A stretch of 12,388 nt of DNA, taken from contig DNMQ01000271.1 of NCBI GenBank assembly GCA_003488145.1, positions 1 through 12,388 on the forward strand, read 5' to 3'. How positions within the stretch are numbered: position 1 is the stretch's first letter; every line of letters begins with the position of its first letter. The notes under the pieces were generated by a model. The model did not search any database. It had not been told where the DNA came from and saw nothing but the letters and a program-made list of their open reading frames with translations. Origin of the DNA: Pseudomonas sp. GTDB taxonomy: Bacteria > Pseudomonadota > Gammaproteobacteria > Pseudomonadales > Pseudomonadaceae. Positions 1 through 6,594 of the stretch are shown in pieces. A program made the position numbers and the translations under genes.

Positions 1-138
1 CTGGTGATCTGGAGCGTTGCCGCCGGCGCCTCGCTGCTCGCCTTCCGTTACCTGCCGGAGAACAGCCACGTGGTAGTGGGTGCCCTCGCCGGTGGCGCGA
101 CCGGGCTGCTGTGGAAGGAGAAAGCGCGTGAATCTTGA
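1..138 (+). CDS. azlC: AzlC family branched-chain amino-acid exporter subunit, C-terminal end (partial)
   Basis: Frame 1 is open from the window edge to a TGA at 136-138, giving the last 45 residues of a protein. The segment is hydrophobic with a small polar break (RYLPENSH), then a Gly/Ala-rich helix (GALAGGATG), and ends in a charged tail (WKEKARES). That is the usual end of AzlC-type permeases, the large subunit of the AzlCD exporter of branched-chain amino acids in the inner membrane. The call rests mainly on the next gene, a clear AzlD, which begins inside this one. The N-terminal part lies outside the window, so family membership cannot be tested from its own motifs. Confidence 0.75.
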   Translation: MVIWSVAAGASLLAFRYLPENSHVVVGALAGGATGLLWKEKARES

Positions 139-436
139 TGCGACGGGCCCAGGCGCGCTGACCGTGGTGCTGGTCATGGCACTGGTGACCCTGGCGACGC
201 GCTGGGGCGGCGTGTTCGTCATGGCCTTCGTGCCCATCAGCGACCGCGTCCGCCAGTTCATCACCGCCATGTCCGGCTCGGTACTGGTGGCGATCGTCGC
301 GCCGATGGCCTTGCAGGGTGATGCTGGCGCGCGATTGGCGCTGCTAGCCACGGCAGTGACCATGCTGGTGCTGAAGAAGCCGCTGCCGGCGATTGCCGCC
401 GGTATCCTCGCCGCGGCGTTGGTCAGGCAATTCTGA
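128..436 (+). CDS. azlD: AzlD family branched-chain amino-acid exporter subunit
   Basis: This is a 102-residue membrane protein, the small partner of AzlC in exporting branched-chain amino acids or their analogues. I chose the GTG start at 128 because AAGGAG at 115-120 lies 7 bases upstream and the start sits within the last codons of azlC (11-base overlap), typical of translational coupling. An ATG at 80 is in frame but would add 16 Pro/Arg/Cys-rich residues that fit no helix. Hydrophobic helices run at about residues 10-36, 45-62 and 67-98. The AzlD-type features are the TRWGG segment after the first helix and the KKPLPAIAAGILAAAL segment near the end. The length matches the family norm of about 100-110 residues. 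Confidence 0.88.
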   Translation: MNLDATGPGALTVVLVMALVTLATRWGGVFVMAFVPISDRVRQFITAMSGSVLVAIVAPMALQGDAGARLALLATAVTMLVLKKPLPAIAAGILAAALVRQF

Positions 437-572
437 GCCGCAGCGGCCGATCGCGGCCGCTCAGGACACCGAGTTCGGCAGCCTCCATAGCAGTCATTGC
501 CGTGTGCACCAGTAGCGCGTCGGCATTGTGCTGGCCGCGCACGACCTCGTTACGCTCTCTGTTTTCGAACAG
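423..572 (-). pseudogene. possible decayed minus-strand gene end, unrecognised
   Basis: The minus strand reads openly from 572 to a TGA at 423-425, about 49 codons, with two in-frame TGA codons just before it (573-578) and no good start. The translation is balanced in composition, not the Arg/Pro/His-rich type typical of antisense shadows in this DNA. It includes segments such as NADALLVHTAMTAMEAAELG and ends RPLRLRIA. About 70% of third positions are G or C, somewhat below the neighbouring genes. It overlaps the last 14 bases of azlD tail to tail. It could be the C-terminal remnant of a deleted enzyme gene, but I do not recognise the family and chance is a real alternative. Confidence 0.22.
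433..464 (+). terminator. hairpin after azlD, weak terminator candidate
   Basis: Directly after the azlD stop, AGCGGCC at 442-448 pairs with GGCCGCT at 455-461 across a 6-base loop. An outer CTGAG/CTCAG pair at 433-437 and 460-464 is a competing extension. No run of T follows, so this may be only an mRNA 3' end hairpin or a Rho-dependent stop. Confidence 0.3.
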
Positions 573-585
573 TCATCATACAACT
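568..585. promoter_or_regulatory. candidate distal operator of the FadR-type regulator
   Basis: Read on the minus strand, the 18 bases are AGTTGTATGATGACTGTT. The site at 7398-7415, just upstream of the GntR regulator gene, reads AGTTGTACGATAACTATT, so 15 of 18 bases agree and all three differences are transitions. The core GT...AC spacing suits FadR-family operators. The site lies about 165 bases upstream of the predicted udh -35 box, so it might serve looping or an older promoter. Confidence 0.42.
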
Positions 586-732
586 ATCGAAAATATTGCT
601 GGCAGCGCCCCGCTTTTATCAATCTTGGGCGCCGCTACTCTGGAGCCCTCTGTCGCGGCGCTTTAGCTTGGACAACACAACGGAAGTGACGCTGAGAAGC
701 AACATATGTCATCAAATACGACTTTAAGTGTG

Positions 733-762
733 TTGACATTCATGCGGCTAGATGCTGATATT
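733..762 (+). promoter_or_regulatory. predicted sigma-70 promoter of the udh operon
   Basis: A perfect -35 box TTGACA at 733-738 is followed after 18 bases by GATATT at 757-762, which matches 4 of 6 bases of the -10 consensus. The expected start point is near 769, inside or beside the palindrome at 770-781. The leader to the udh start would be about 50 bases. Confidence 0.48.
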
Positions 763-768
763 TGGTAC

Positions 769-784
769 ATGTCATATGACAACA
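769..784. promoter_or_regulatory. candidate proximal operator: perfect palindrome TGTCATATGACA
   Basis: Positions 770-781 form a perfect 12-base palindrome, TGTCATATGACA. Read as GTCATATGACAACA (771-784), it shares GTCAT...AC-AAC with the copies at 572-585 (GTCATCATACAACT) and 7398-7411 on the minus strand (GTTATCGTACAACT). It sits right where transcription of udh should start, the usual place for a repressor site. The FadR/FCD regulator encoded at 6595-7350 is the natural candidate to bind it. Confidence 0.5.
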
Positions 785-818
785 GATGACTTCAAGAACA
801 ATAATGACAGGCACCCCG

Positions 819-1634
819 ATGACTACCACCCCCAATCCCACGCTTGGCCGTCTTCTGCTCACCGGAGCGGCAGGCGGCCTTGGCAAGGTCTTACGCGAAA
901 AGCTGCAGCCCTACGCCCGCACCATCCGACTGTCCGATATCGCGCCGATGGCTCCGGCAGCCGGTGAACACGAGGAGGTCATGCCCTGCGACCTCGCCGA
1001 CAAGGCCGCCGTGCATGCCCTGTGCGAAGGTGTCGACGCCATCGCCCACTTCGGCGGTGTCTCCGTCGAGCGGCCGTTCGAGGAAATCCTCGACGCCAAT
1101 ATCCGCGGCACCTTCCACGTCTACGAAGCAGCCCGCCTGCACGGCATCAAGCGTGTGGTCTTCGCCAGTTCCAACCACGTGATCGGCTTCTACCCGCAGA
1201 CCGAAACCCTGGATGCCCACACACCACGCCGCCCGGATGGCTACTACAGCCTGTCCAAGTCCTACGGCGAGGATATGGCGAATTTCTATTACGACCGCTA
1301 CGGCATCGAGACCGTCAGCATCCGCATCGGCTCCTCGTTTCCCGAGCCCGCCAATCGCCGGATGATGAGCACCTGGCTCAGTTTCCGCGACCTCACCGAG
1401 CTGATGCGCTGCGCGCTGTTCACGCCAGCGGTCGGTCATACCGTGGTCTACGGCATGTCCGCCAACCGTGACGTGTGGTGGGACAACCATCTGGCGGCGC
1501 ACCTGGGCTTCCAGGCGCAGGACAGCTCCGAAGCGTTCCGCGACAAGGTCGAGCAGCAACCGCCGTACAGCGCTGACGACCCGGCCGGGATCTACCAGGG
1601 CGGCGCCTTCGTCGCGGCCGGCCCCTTCGACTGA
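819..1634 (+). CDS. udh: uronate dehydrogenase (NAD-dependent, EC 1.1.1.203)
   Basis: The 271-residue enzyme oxidises D-galacturonate or D-glucuronate at C1 to the aldaro-lactone with NAD+, the first step of the oxidative uronate pathway, in the cytoplasm. It is an extended-type SDR. The nucleotide-binding loop is TGAAGGLG (Gly16, Gly19, Gly22), and an acidic SDI follows the second strand (Asp40), fitting NAD. The pair Tyr143-xxx-Lys147 is in YYSLSKSYGED, with FASSNH at 115-120 supplying the catalytic Ser. The start of the sequence, the GEHEEV and FGGVSVE segments and the end GGAFVAAGPFD closely match the known Pseudomonas enzymes. I start at ATG 819 because the family begins MTTTP there, though the ribosome site is weak (AGG at 809-811). 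In-frame ATGs at 786 and 804 are alternatives. It is the first gene of the operon. Confidence 0.95.
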   Translation: MTTTPNPTLGRLLLTGAAGGLGKVLREKLQPYARTIRLSDIAPMAPAAGEHEEVMPCDLADKAAVHALCEGVDAIAHFGGVSVERPFEEILDANIRGTFHVYEAARLHGIKRVVFASSNHVIGFYPQTETLDAHTPRRPDGYYSLSKSYGEDMANFYYDRYGIETVSIRIGSSFPEPANRRMMSTWLSFRDLTELMRCALFTPAVGHTVVYGMSANRDVWWDNHLAAHLGFQAQDSSEAFRDKVEQQPPYSADDPAGIYQGGAFVAAGPFD

Positions 1635-1674
1635 TCGCCCCTCTTCGCCCGCGTACAACAACAAGAGAAACGCA

Positions 1675-2565
1675 ATGGCCAGTGAAGCTGAACTCATCGC
1701 CGACCTGCGCTGCGCCACCGGCGAAAGCCCGGTCTGGGTCGCCGCCGAACAGGCGCTGTACTGGGTCGACATCCCGAATCGCGAACTGCTGCGCTGGAAC
1801 GCTGCCGACGGCCACGTTTCCCGCTGGCAGGGCGAGCAGATGCTGGCTTGCATCGCGCGCCATGGCGATGGCTGGGTGGCCGGCATGGAGAGCGGCTTCT
1901 TCGCCCTGCAGACGCACCCGGACGGCCGGCTCGACAGCCACGCGCTGGCGACTATCGAGCACCAGCTGGTGGACATGCGCATGAACGATGGCCGCTGCGA
2001 TCGCCAGGGCCGTTTCTGGGCCGGCAGCATGGCGCTGGACATGGCCGCCGGGCATCCGGTGGGCGCGCTGTACCGGCTGGATGACGATGCCAAGGATGAG
2101 CCGCTGCGGCCGCAGCTGGACGGTTTCATCGTGCCCAACGGCCTGGCCTTCAGCCCGGATGGACGGACCATGTACCTGTCCGATTCGCACCCCAGCGTGC
2201 AGAAGATCTGGGCCTTCGATTACGACACGGACAGCGGCACGCCGACCGGCCGACGCCTGTTCGTCGACATGCTCGACCACCCCGGCCGACCCGACGGTGC
2301 CGCGGTGGATGCCGACGGCTGCTACTGGATCTGCGGCAACGACGCCGGGCTGATCCACCGTTTCACCCCTGAAGGCCGCCTGGACCGCTCGCTCGCGGTA
2401 CCGGTGAAGAAACCGACCATGTGCGCTTTCGGCGGCTCGCGCCTGGACACCCTGTTCGTCACCTCGATCCGCCCCGGCGGCGATCTCAGCGACCAGCCGC
2501 TGGCTGGGGGCGTCTTCGCCCTGAACCCGGGTGTCACCGGACTGGAGGAACCCGCCTTCAACTGA
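1675..2565 (+). CDS. SMP-30/gluconolactonase-family aldaro-lactonase
   Basis: This 296-residue six-bladed beta-propeller protein (SMP-30/LRE family) most likely opens the galactaro- or glucaro-lactone made by Udh, yielding the free aldarate. The family's metal ligands are visible at the expected places: Glu17 in GESP, Asn155 in VPNGLAFSPDG and Asp207 in RPDG. The substrate-binding Arg102 and Asn104 lie in DMRMNDGRCD. Other hallmarks are the SDSHP turn (169-173), CYWICGNDAG and KKPTMCAFGG. The ATG at 1675 follows an AGAGAAA stretch at a fair distance and starts 40 bases after the udh stop. The family also contains gluconolactonases and L-arabinolactonases, so the lactone is inferred from the neighbours; UxuL-type uronate lactonases are the expected relatives. 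Confidence 0.9.
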   Translation: MASEAELIADLRCATGESPVWVAAEQALYWVDIPNRELLRWNAADGHVSRWQGEQMLACIARHGDGWVAGMESGFFALQTHPDGRLDSHALATIEHQLVDMRMNDGRCDRQGRFWAGSMALDMAAGHPVGALYRLDDDAKDEPLRPQLDGFIVPNGLAFSPDGRTMYLSDSHPSVQKIWAFDYDTDSGTPTGRRLFVDMLDHPGRPDGAAVDADGCYWICGNDAGLIHRFTPEGRLDRSLAVPVKKPTMCAFGGSRLDTLFVTSIRPGGDLSDQPLAGGVFALNPGVTGLEEPAFN

Positions 2566-2645
2566 CTCACCAGGGAAAGGCCGCTGCGCGCCCAACCTCG
2601 CTTCTCGCAACGCTGCATACCAACAAAAACAAGATGGAGAGTGTC

Positions 2646-3617
2646 ATGAACCTCAAACGCAAGTTGCTCGTCACCGCCCTACCCTTCGCCTTCTGCGTCA
2701 GCGGGCTGGCGCATGCCATGACGCTGAAGATTGCCGAGATCCACCCGGCCGGCTACCCCACGGTGGTCGCCCAGGAGAACATGGGCAAGAAGATCGCCGA
2801 AGCCACCGACGGCGAGCTGGATTACCGCATGTTCGCCGGCGGCGTTCTCGGCTCGGAAAAGGAAGTGGTCGAGCAGGTGCAGCTCGGCGCGGTACAGATG
2901 ACCCGCGTCAGCCTCGGCACCCTCGGACCGGTGGTCCCGGACGTCAACGTGTTCAACATGCCGTTCGTGTTCCGCGACCATGAACACATGCGCAAGGTCA
3001 TCGATGGCGAGATCGGCCAGGAGATCCTCGACAAGATCACCAATTCCGAATTCAACATGGTTGGCCTGGCCTGGATGGATGGCGGTGTGCGCAACCTCTA
3101 CACCAAGGAGCCGGTGCGCAGTCTGGAAGACCTCAAGGGCATGAAGATCCGCGTGATCGGCAACCCGATGTTCATCGAAACCTTCAACGCCCTGGGCGCC
3201 AGCGGTATCGCCATGGACACCGGCGAGATCTTCAGCGCACTGCAGAGCGGCGTGATCGACGGTGCCGAGAACAACCCGCCGACCATGCTCGAGCACAACC
3301 ACTTCCGCAACGCCAAGTACTACAGCCTGACCGGCCACCTGATCCTGCCCGAGCCGATCGTGATATCCAAGACCACCTGGAACAAGCTCAGTGCCGAGCA
3401 GCAGGACCTGGTGAAGAAGTTTGCCAAGGAAGCGCAGTTCGAAGAGCGCAAGTTGTGGGACGAAAAGTCCGCCGCCAGCGAAGCCAAGCTCAAGGAAGCC
3501 GGGGTCGAGTTCATAGAAATCGACAAGAAACCCTTCTTCGACGCCACCGCGCCGATCCGCGAGAAGTACGGCGCGCCCTACGCCGAACTGATCAAGCGCA
3601 TCGAAGCCGTTCAGTAA
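2646..3617 (+). CDS. TRAP transporter substrate-binding protein, DctP family (uronate predicted)
   Basis: This 323-residue periplasmic protein captures a carboxylated ligand for the membrane subunits encoded next. Residues 1-24 are a classic Sec signal peptide: NLKRK, a hydrophobic core, then Ala-His-Ala before Met25. The mature part has the DctP landmarks: FAGGVLGSEKEV (63-74), the NMPFVFRDHEH segment, Arg149 in GGVRN, the carboxylate-binding Arg169 in MKIRVIGNP, and GVIDGAENNPPT (202-213). I start at ATG 2646, with GGAG 6 bases upstream; ATG 2634 would overlap that ribosome site. Position after udh and a lactonase argues for glucuronate or galacturonate as ligand, as seen for TRAP binding proteins beside uronate dehydrogenases, but the free aldarate or another sugar acid is possible. 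Confidence 0.93.
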   Translation: MNLKRKLLVTALPFAFCVSGLAHAMTLKIAEIHPAGYPTVVAQENMGKKIAEATDGELDYRMFAGGVLGSEKEVVEQVQLGAVQMTRVSLGTLGPVVPDVNVFNMPFVFRDHEHMRKVIDGEIGQEILDKITNSEFNMVGLAWMDGGVRNLYTKEPVRSLEDLKGMKIRVIGNPMFIETFNALGASGIAMDTGEIFSALQSGVIDGAENNPPTMLEHNHFRNAKYYSLTGHLILPEPIVISKTTWNKLSAEQQDLVKKFAKEAQFEERKLWDEKSAASEAKLKEAGVEFIEIDKKPFFDATAPIREKYGAPYAELIKRIEAVQ

Positions 3618-3623
3618 TCCTCG

Positions 3624-3661
3624 TGCAAGCGCATCGCGGCGGCCCGTGCCGTCGCGCTGCA
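3624..3661 (+). other. stable hairpin between the dctP-like and dctQ-like genes
   Basis: GCGGCGGC at 3636-3643 pairs with GCCGTCGC at 3648-3655 (one G-U) across a CCGT loop. Outer TGCAAGC and GCTGCA pair further with a bulge. It sits in the 58-base gap after the binding-protein gene, with no T run. Such a hairpin can protect the upstream message from decay, so that more binding protein than permease is made. Confidence 0.5.
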
Positions 3662-3675
3662 ACCGGTGGACTCTC

Positions 3676-4203
3676 ATGAAAAACCTGGTTCTGGGCGTCA
3701 ATGACGCCATCTATCGCTCCTGCGTCATCGCCGCGGCCACGGCGATCGTGATCATGGCGACGATCATCCCCTGGGGCGTGTTCAGCCGTTACGCACTGGG
3801 CCAGGGCCTCGGCTGGCCCGAGCCGATCGCCATTCTGCTGATGGTGCTGTTCACCTTCGTTGGCGCCGCCGCCAGCTACCGCGCCGGCGCGCACATGGCC
3901 GTGCAGGTGCTCAGCGATCGCCTGCCGCCGCTGGCCCAGCCCTTCATCATCCTGTTCGTGCGCCTGGCCATGGCGGCCATCAGCCTGTTCATGCTGATCT
4001 GGGGCTACAAGCTGTGCGTTGCCACCTGGAACCAGTACCTGAGCACCCTGCCCTGGATGCGCGTCGGTTTCAGCTATGCGCCGATTCCACTGGGCGGCTT
4101 CATCACCCTGCTGTTCGTCATCGAGCAACTGCTGTACGGCGACCAGAGCAAGCGCCGTGTCGTCGACTACGAAGCCCGCGAAGAGTCCAAGGAGTCCGTG
4201 TAA
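3676..4203 (+). CDS. TRAP transporter small permease, DctQ family
   Basis: The 175-residue inner-membrane subunit of the tripartite uptake system pairs with the large permease to move the ligand with sodium ions. Four hydrophobic helices are visible at about residues 14-36, 50-70, 88-110 and 128-146, the normal DctQ layout. The loop after the first helix has the family pattern VFSRYALGQGLGWPEP (Arg-Tyr, then Trp and Glu). The C-terminus is a charged cytoplasmic tail (DQSKRRVVDYEAREE). I chose ATG 3676 because GGTGGA lies 5 bases upstream and the protein then begins right before the first helix. An upstream in-frame ATG (3646) falls in the hairpin region. Its stop TAA overlaps the next start by one base (TAATG). 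Confidence 0.93.
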   Translation: MKNLVLGVNDAIYRSCVIAAATAIVIMATIIPWGVFSRYALGQGLGWPEPIAILLMVLFTFVGAAASYRAGAHMAVQVLSDRLPPLAQPFIILFVRLAMAAISLFMLIWGYKLCVATWNQYLSTLPWMRVGFSYAPIPLGGFITLLFVIEQLLYGDQSKRRVVDYEAREESKESV

Positions 4204-5483
4204 TGGATGCCGTCGTCCTGTTGGGCAGCTTCATCGTCCTTATCCTGCTACGCGTTCCGGTAGCCTACTCCCTCGGCCTGGCCACTCTGGTCGGTGCCTG
4301 GTGGATCGATATTCCACTGCACGCCGTGATGATCCAGATCGCCGGCGGCGTGAACAAATTCTCCCTGCTGGCCATTCCGTTCTTCGTCCTGGCCGGCGCG
4401 ATCATGGCCGAAGGCGGCATGGCCCGCCGCCTGGTCGCCTTCGCCGGGGTGCTGGTCGGCTTCGTCCGCGGCGGCCTGTCACTGGTCAATATCACCGCCT
4501 CGACCTTTTTCGGCGCCATCTCCGGCTCGTCCCTGGCGGACACGGCCTCGGTCGGCTCGGTGCTGATCCCGGAAATGGAAAAGAAGGGCTACCCGCGGGA
4601 GTTCTCCACCGCGGTGACCATCTCCGGTTCGGTGCAGGCACTGCTGACCCCACCCAGTCACAACTCGGTGATCTACTCACTGGCCGCCGGCGGCACCGTG
4701 TCGATCTCCGCGCTGTTCGTCGCCGGCATCGGCCCGGGCCTGCTGCTCAGCACCGCCATGGCCGCGCTCTGCCTGCTGTTCGCCCGCAAGCGCAACTACC
4801 CCAAGGGCGAAGTGGTGCCGCTGCGCCAGGCGCTGAAGATCTGCGTCGAGGCGCTGTGGGGCCTGATGACCATGGTGATCATCCTCGGCGGCATTCTCTC
4901 CGGCGTGTTCACCGCCACCGAGTCCGCCGCGGTGGCGGTGGTCTGGGCCTTCTTCGTCACCATGTTCATCTACCGCGACTACAAGTGGCGCGAGCTTCCG
5001 AAGATGCTGCACCGCACGGTGCGCACACTTTCCATCGTGATGATCCTGATCGCCTTCGCCGCCAGCTTCGGCTACATCATGACGTTGATGCAGATCCCGT
5101 CGAAGATCACCACCGCGTTCCTGACCCTGTCGGACAACCGCTACGTGATCCTCCTGTGCGTCAACGCGATGCTGCTGGTACTGGGCACGCTGATGGACAT
5201 GGCGCCGCTGATCCTGATCCTCACGCCGATCCTGCTGCCGGTGGTGACGTCGTTCGGCGTCGACCCGGTGCACTTCGGCATGATCATGCTGGTCAACCTG
5301 GGGATCGGCCTGATTACCCCGCCGGTCGGTGCGGTACTCTTCGTCGGTGCCGCCATCGGCAAGGTCACCATCGAGAACACGGTGAAGGCGCTGCTGCCGT
5401 TCTACGCCGCGCTGTTCGCCGTGCTGATGGCGGTGACCTATATCCCGATGATTTCGCTGTGGCTGCCGAGCGTAGTGCTCTGA
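4203..5483 (+). CDS. TRAP transporter large permease, DctM family
   Basis: This 426-residue, strongly hydrophobic protein forms the transport channel of the system. Family marks are clear: LAIPFFVLAGAIMAEGG (56-72), FFGAISGSSLADTASVGS (102-119), IPEMEKKGYPREFSTAV (122-138), LLTPPSHNSVIYS (147-159), FTATESAAVAV (236-246), the DMAPLILILTPILLPV segment (332-347) and LGIGLITPPVGAVLFV (366-381). These are the paired re-entrant loops of elevator-type TRAP permeases. Many relatives have IPPS where this one has TPPS at 149-152, a common variant. The ribosome site AAGGAG (4189-4194) lies in the end of the DctQ-like gene, 8 bases before ATG 4203. It is the last gene of the operon, followed by a strong terminator. 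Confidence 0.95.
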   Translation: MDAVVLLGSFIVLILLRVPVAYSLGLATLVGAWWIDIPLHAVMIQIAGGVNKFSLLAIPFFVLAGAIMAEGGMARRLVAFAGVLVGFVRGGLSLVNITASTFFGAISGSSLADTASVGSVLIPEMEKKGYPREFSTAVTISGSVQALLTPPSHNSVIYSLAAGGTVSISALFVAGIGPGLLLSTAMAALCLLFARKRNYPKGEVVPLRQALKICVEALWGLMTMVIILGGILSGVFTATESAAVAVVWAFFVTMFIYRDYKWRELPKMLHRTVRTLSIVMILIAFAASFGYIMTLMQIPSKITTAFLTLSDNRYVILLCVNAMLLVLGTLMDMAPLILILTPILLPVVTSFGVDPVHFGMIMLVNLGIGLITPPVGAVLFVGAAIGKVTIENTVKALLPFYAALFAVLMAVTYIPMISLWLPSVVL

Positions 5484-5506
5484 CTGCACAGAGACGGGGA
5501 ACGAGG

Positions 5507-5531
5507 ACGCCGCCCACCCGGGCGGCGTTTT
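5507..5531 (+). terminator. strong Rho-independent terminator of the uronate operon
   Basis: ACGCCGCCC (5507-5515) pairs perfectly with GGGCGGCGT (5520-5528) across a 4-base loop (ACCC), followed by TTTT to 5531. It lies 24 bases after the DctM-like stop and separates the operon from the EamA gene. Confidence 0.9.
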
Positions 5532-5579
5532 ACTTTGCCGACCGACGAATTCGCGGACCAGGCATGCACTGGCCGCCGC

Positions 5580-5599
5580 TTACCGGGATACCCCGGTAA
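5580..5599. promoter_or_regulatory. 20-base inverted repeat upstream of the EamA gene
   Basis: TTACCGGG (5580-5587) and CCCGGTAA (5592-5599) are perfect inverted arms separated by ATAC, ending 48 bases before the EamA start. There is no T run, so it looks more like a dimeric repressor or activator site than a terminator. I do not recognise the regulator and could not place convincing -35 and -10 boxes. Confidence 0.45.
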
Positions 5600-5647
5600 C
5601 CGAACGCAACGTATTCCGTACAGGGCCTCAGAGGACTGGTTTATCCC

Positions 5648-6553
5648 ATGCAAACCGCCACGCCGTTTCCACGCCACATCGCTGTACTGGTCCTGGCCAC
5701 CCTGGCCTGTTCGTTCGCGGCCAACCACATCGCCGCGCGGATCGCCTTCGATCACGGCACCGGCCTGCTGCTGGCCATGCTCTGTCGCGCCGGGGTGACG
5801 CTGCTGGCGCTGGCCGCGCTGGTGTTCTGGCGTCGCGAATCGCTGCGCCTGAGCCCGACCACCTGGCGCTGGCAGATCCTCCTGGGTCTGCTGATCGCGG
5901 TGCAGAGCTTTTGCATCTATTCGGCGGTGGCGCGCATTCCGGTGGCGCTGGCGCTGCTGGTAGTGAACCTGTCGCCGATCCTCCTGGCGCTGCTCACCTG
6001 GGCGCTGGGCGGGCCGCGGCCGACCCGCGTGGCGCTGGCGATCATGGGCCTGATCCTGTTCGGCCTGGTGCTGGTGCTGGATGTTCCGGGACGCCTGCTC
6101 AGCAGCGCGACAGCGGATGAACAATGGACCGCGGGAATCCTGTTCAGCCTGACCGCTGCCGCCGTCTTCGCGGTGGCGCTGTGGGTCACCGAGCACAAGC
6201 TGTCGAGCATGGCCGGCCCGGTGCGCAGCATGCTGACGCTGATCGTGGTATTCACCGCCTCCGCCCTGCTCGGCGCCAGCGACCTGATTCCGGGTGGGCT
6301 CGGCCTGCCCAATGCAACCGCCGGCTGGATCGCCCTCGCCTGCCTGGTGTTGCTCTACGGCGCGGCGTTCTCGACGCTGTTCATCTGCATGCCGCGGCTG
6401 AACATCGCGCGCAATGCGCCGGTGATGAACATGGAGCCGGTGGCCGGCATGGTGCTGGGCTGGCTAATCCTCGGGCAGGTACTCGGAGCCATGCAGGTGG
6501 TCGGCGGTCTGATCGTGGTCGGCGGTATCGTCCTGCTGGCCTACCGCCGCTAG
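5648..6553 (+). CDS. EamA/DMT family permease, substrate unknown
   Basis: This 301-residue inner-membrane protein has about ten hydrophobic helices in two repeated halves (EamA domains at roughly 8-140 and 160-298), the normal drug/metabolite transporter layout. The first half includes AANHIAARIAF near the N-terminus, LLLAMLCRAGVTLLAL, and IYSAVARIPVALALLVVNLSP (about 96-116), the helix that usually lines the path. The second half ends in MNMEPVAGMVLGWLILGQ and VVGGLIVVGGIVLLAYRR. ATG 5648 has only a distant GAGG (5631-5634); no better start is visible. A terminator separates it from the uronate operon, so it is probably its own unit. Members export amino acids, metabolites or drugs, and sequence alone does not say which. 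Confidence 0.88.
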   Translation: MQTATPFPRHIAVLVLATLACSFAANHIAARIAFDHGTGLLLAMLCRAGVTLLALAALVFWRRESLRLSPTTWRWQILLGLLIAVQSFCIYSAVARIPVALALLVVNLSPILLALLTWALGGPRPTRVALAIMGLILFGLVLVLDVPGRLLSSATADEQWTAGILFSLTAAAVFAVALWVTEHKLSSMAGPVRSMLTLIVVFTASALLGASDLIPGGLGLPNATAGWIALACLVLLYGAAFSTLFICMPRLNIARNAPVMNMEPVAGMVLGWLILGQVLGAMQVVGGLIVVGGIVLLAYRR

Positions 6554-6566
6554 GGCTGTCGACGTA

Positions 6567-6587
6567 CCCGGCGCCAGCTGCGCCGGG
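6567..6587. terminator. hairpin between the convergent EamA and GntR genes
   Basis: CCCGGCGC (6567-6574) pairs perfectly with GCGCCGGG (6580-6587) across CAGCT, in the 41 bases between two convergent stop codons. Neither strand has a T run after it, so it is a weak bidirectional terminator candidate. Confidence 0.4.
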
Positions 6588-6594
6588 GCGGCGA

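Larger units (their letters stand above)
437..818. other. 382-base gene-free region upstream of the uronate operon
   Basis: This is the only gap over 300 bases. Its left half holds the azlD-distal hairpin and the possible minus-strand gene remnant. Its right half, about 560-800, is clearly richer in A/T than the surrounding DNA. That part carries the predicted udh promoter (733-762), a perfect 12-base palindrome at 770-781 and two copies of the motif shared with the regulator promoter (572-585 and 771-784). A further GTCATCA heptamer at 708-714 repeats the first seven bases of the copy at 572. The short open frames here on the plus strand lack coding character and start signals, so I call no gene. 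Confidence 0.7.

Noticed and set aside
497..727. 76-codon plus-strand frame upstream of udh
   Set aside because: No ribosome site, mixed composition, and it crosses an AT-rich promoter region; not protein-like.
891..2610. Two long minus-strand open frames (426 and 396 codons) opposite udh and the lactonase
   Set aside because: They lie opposite two clear enzymes, are Arg/Ser/Ala-rich without motifs, and arise from the high G/C at third codon positions.
2679..3710. 343-codon minus-strand frame opposite the TRAP binding-protein gene
   Set aside because: It is the antisense of a gene with a clear signal peptide and family motifs; no ribosome site or recognisable domain.
4076..5599. A 507-codon plus-strand frame inside the DctM-like gene, and a 270-codon His/Asp/Arg-rich minus-strand frame (4677-5489)
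   Set aside because: Both are shadows of the DctM-like permease in other frames; the low-complexity Arg/His/Asp composition and lack of start signals support this.
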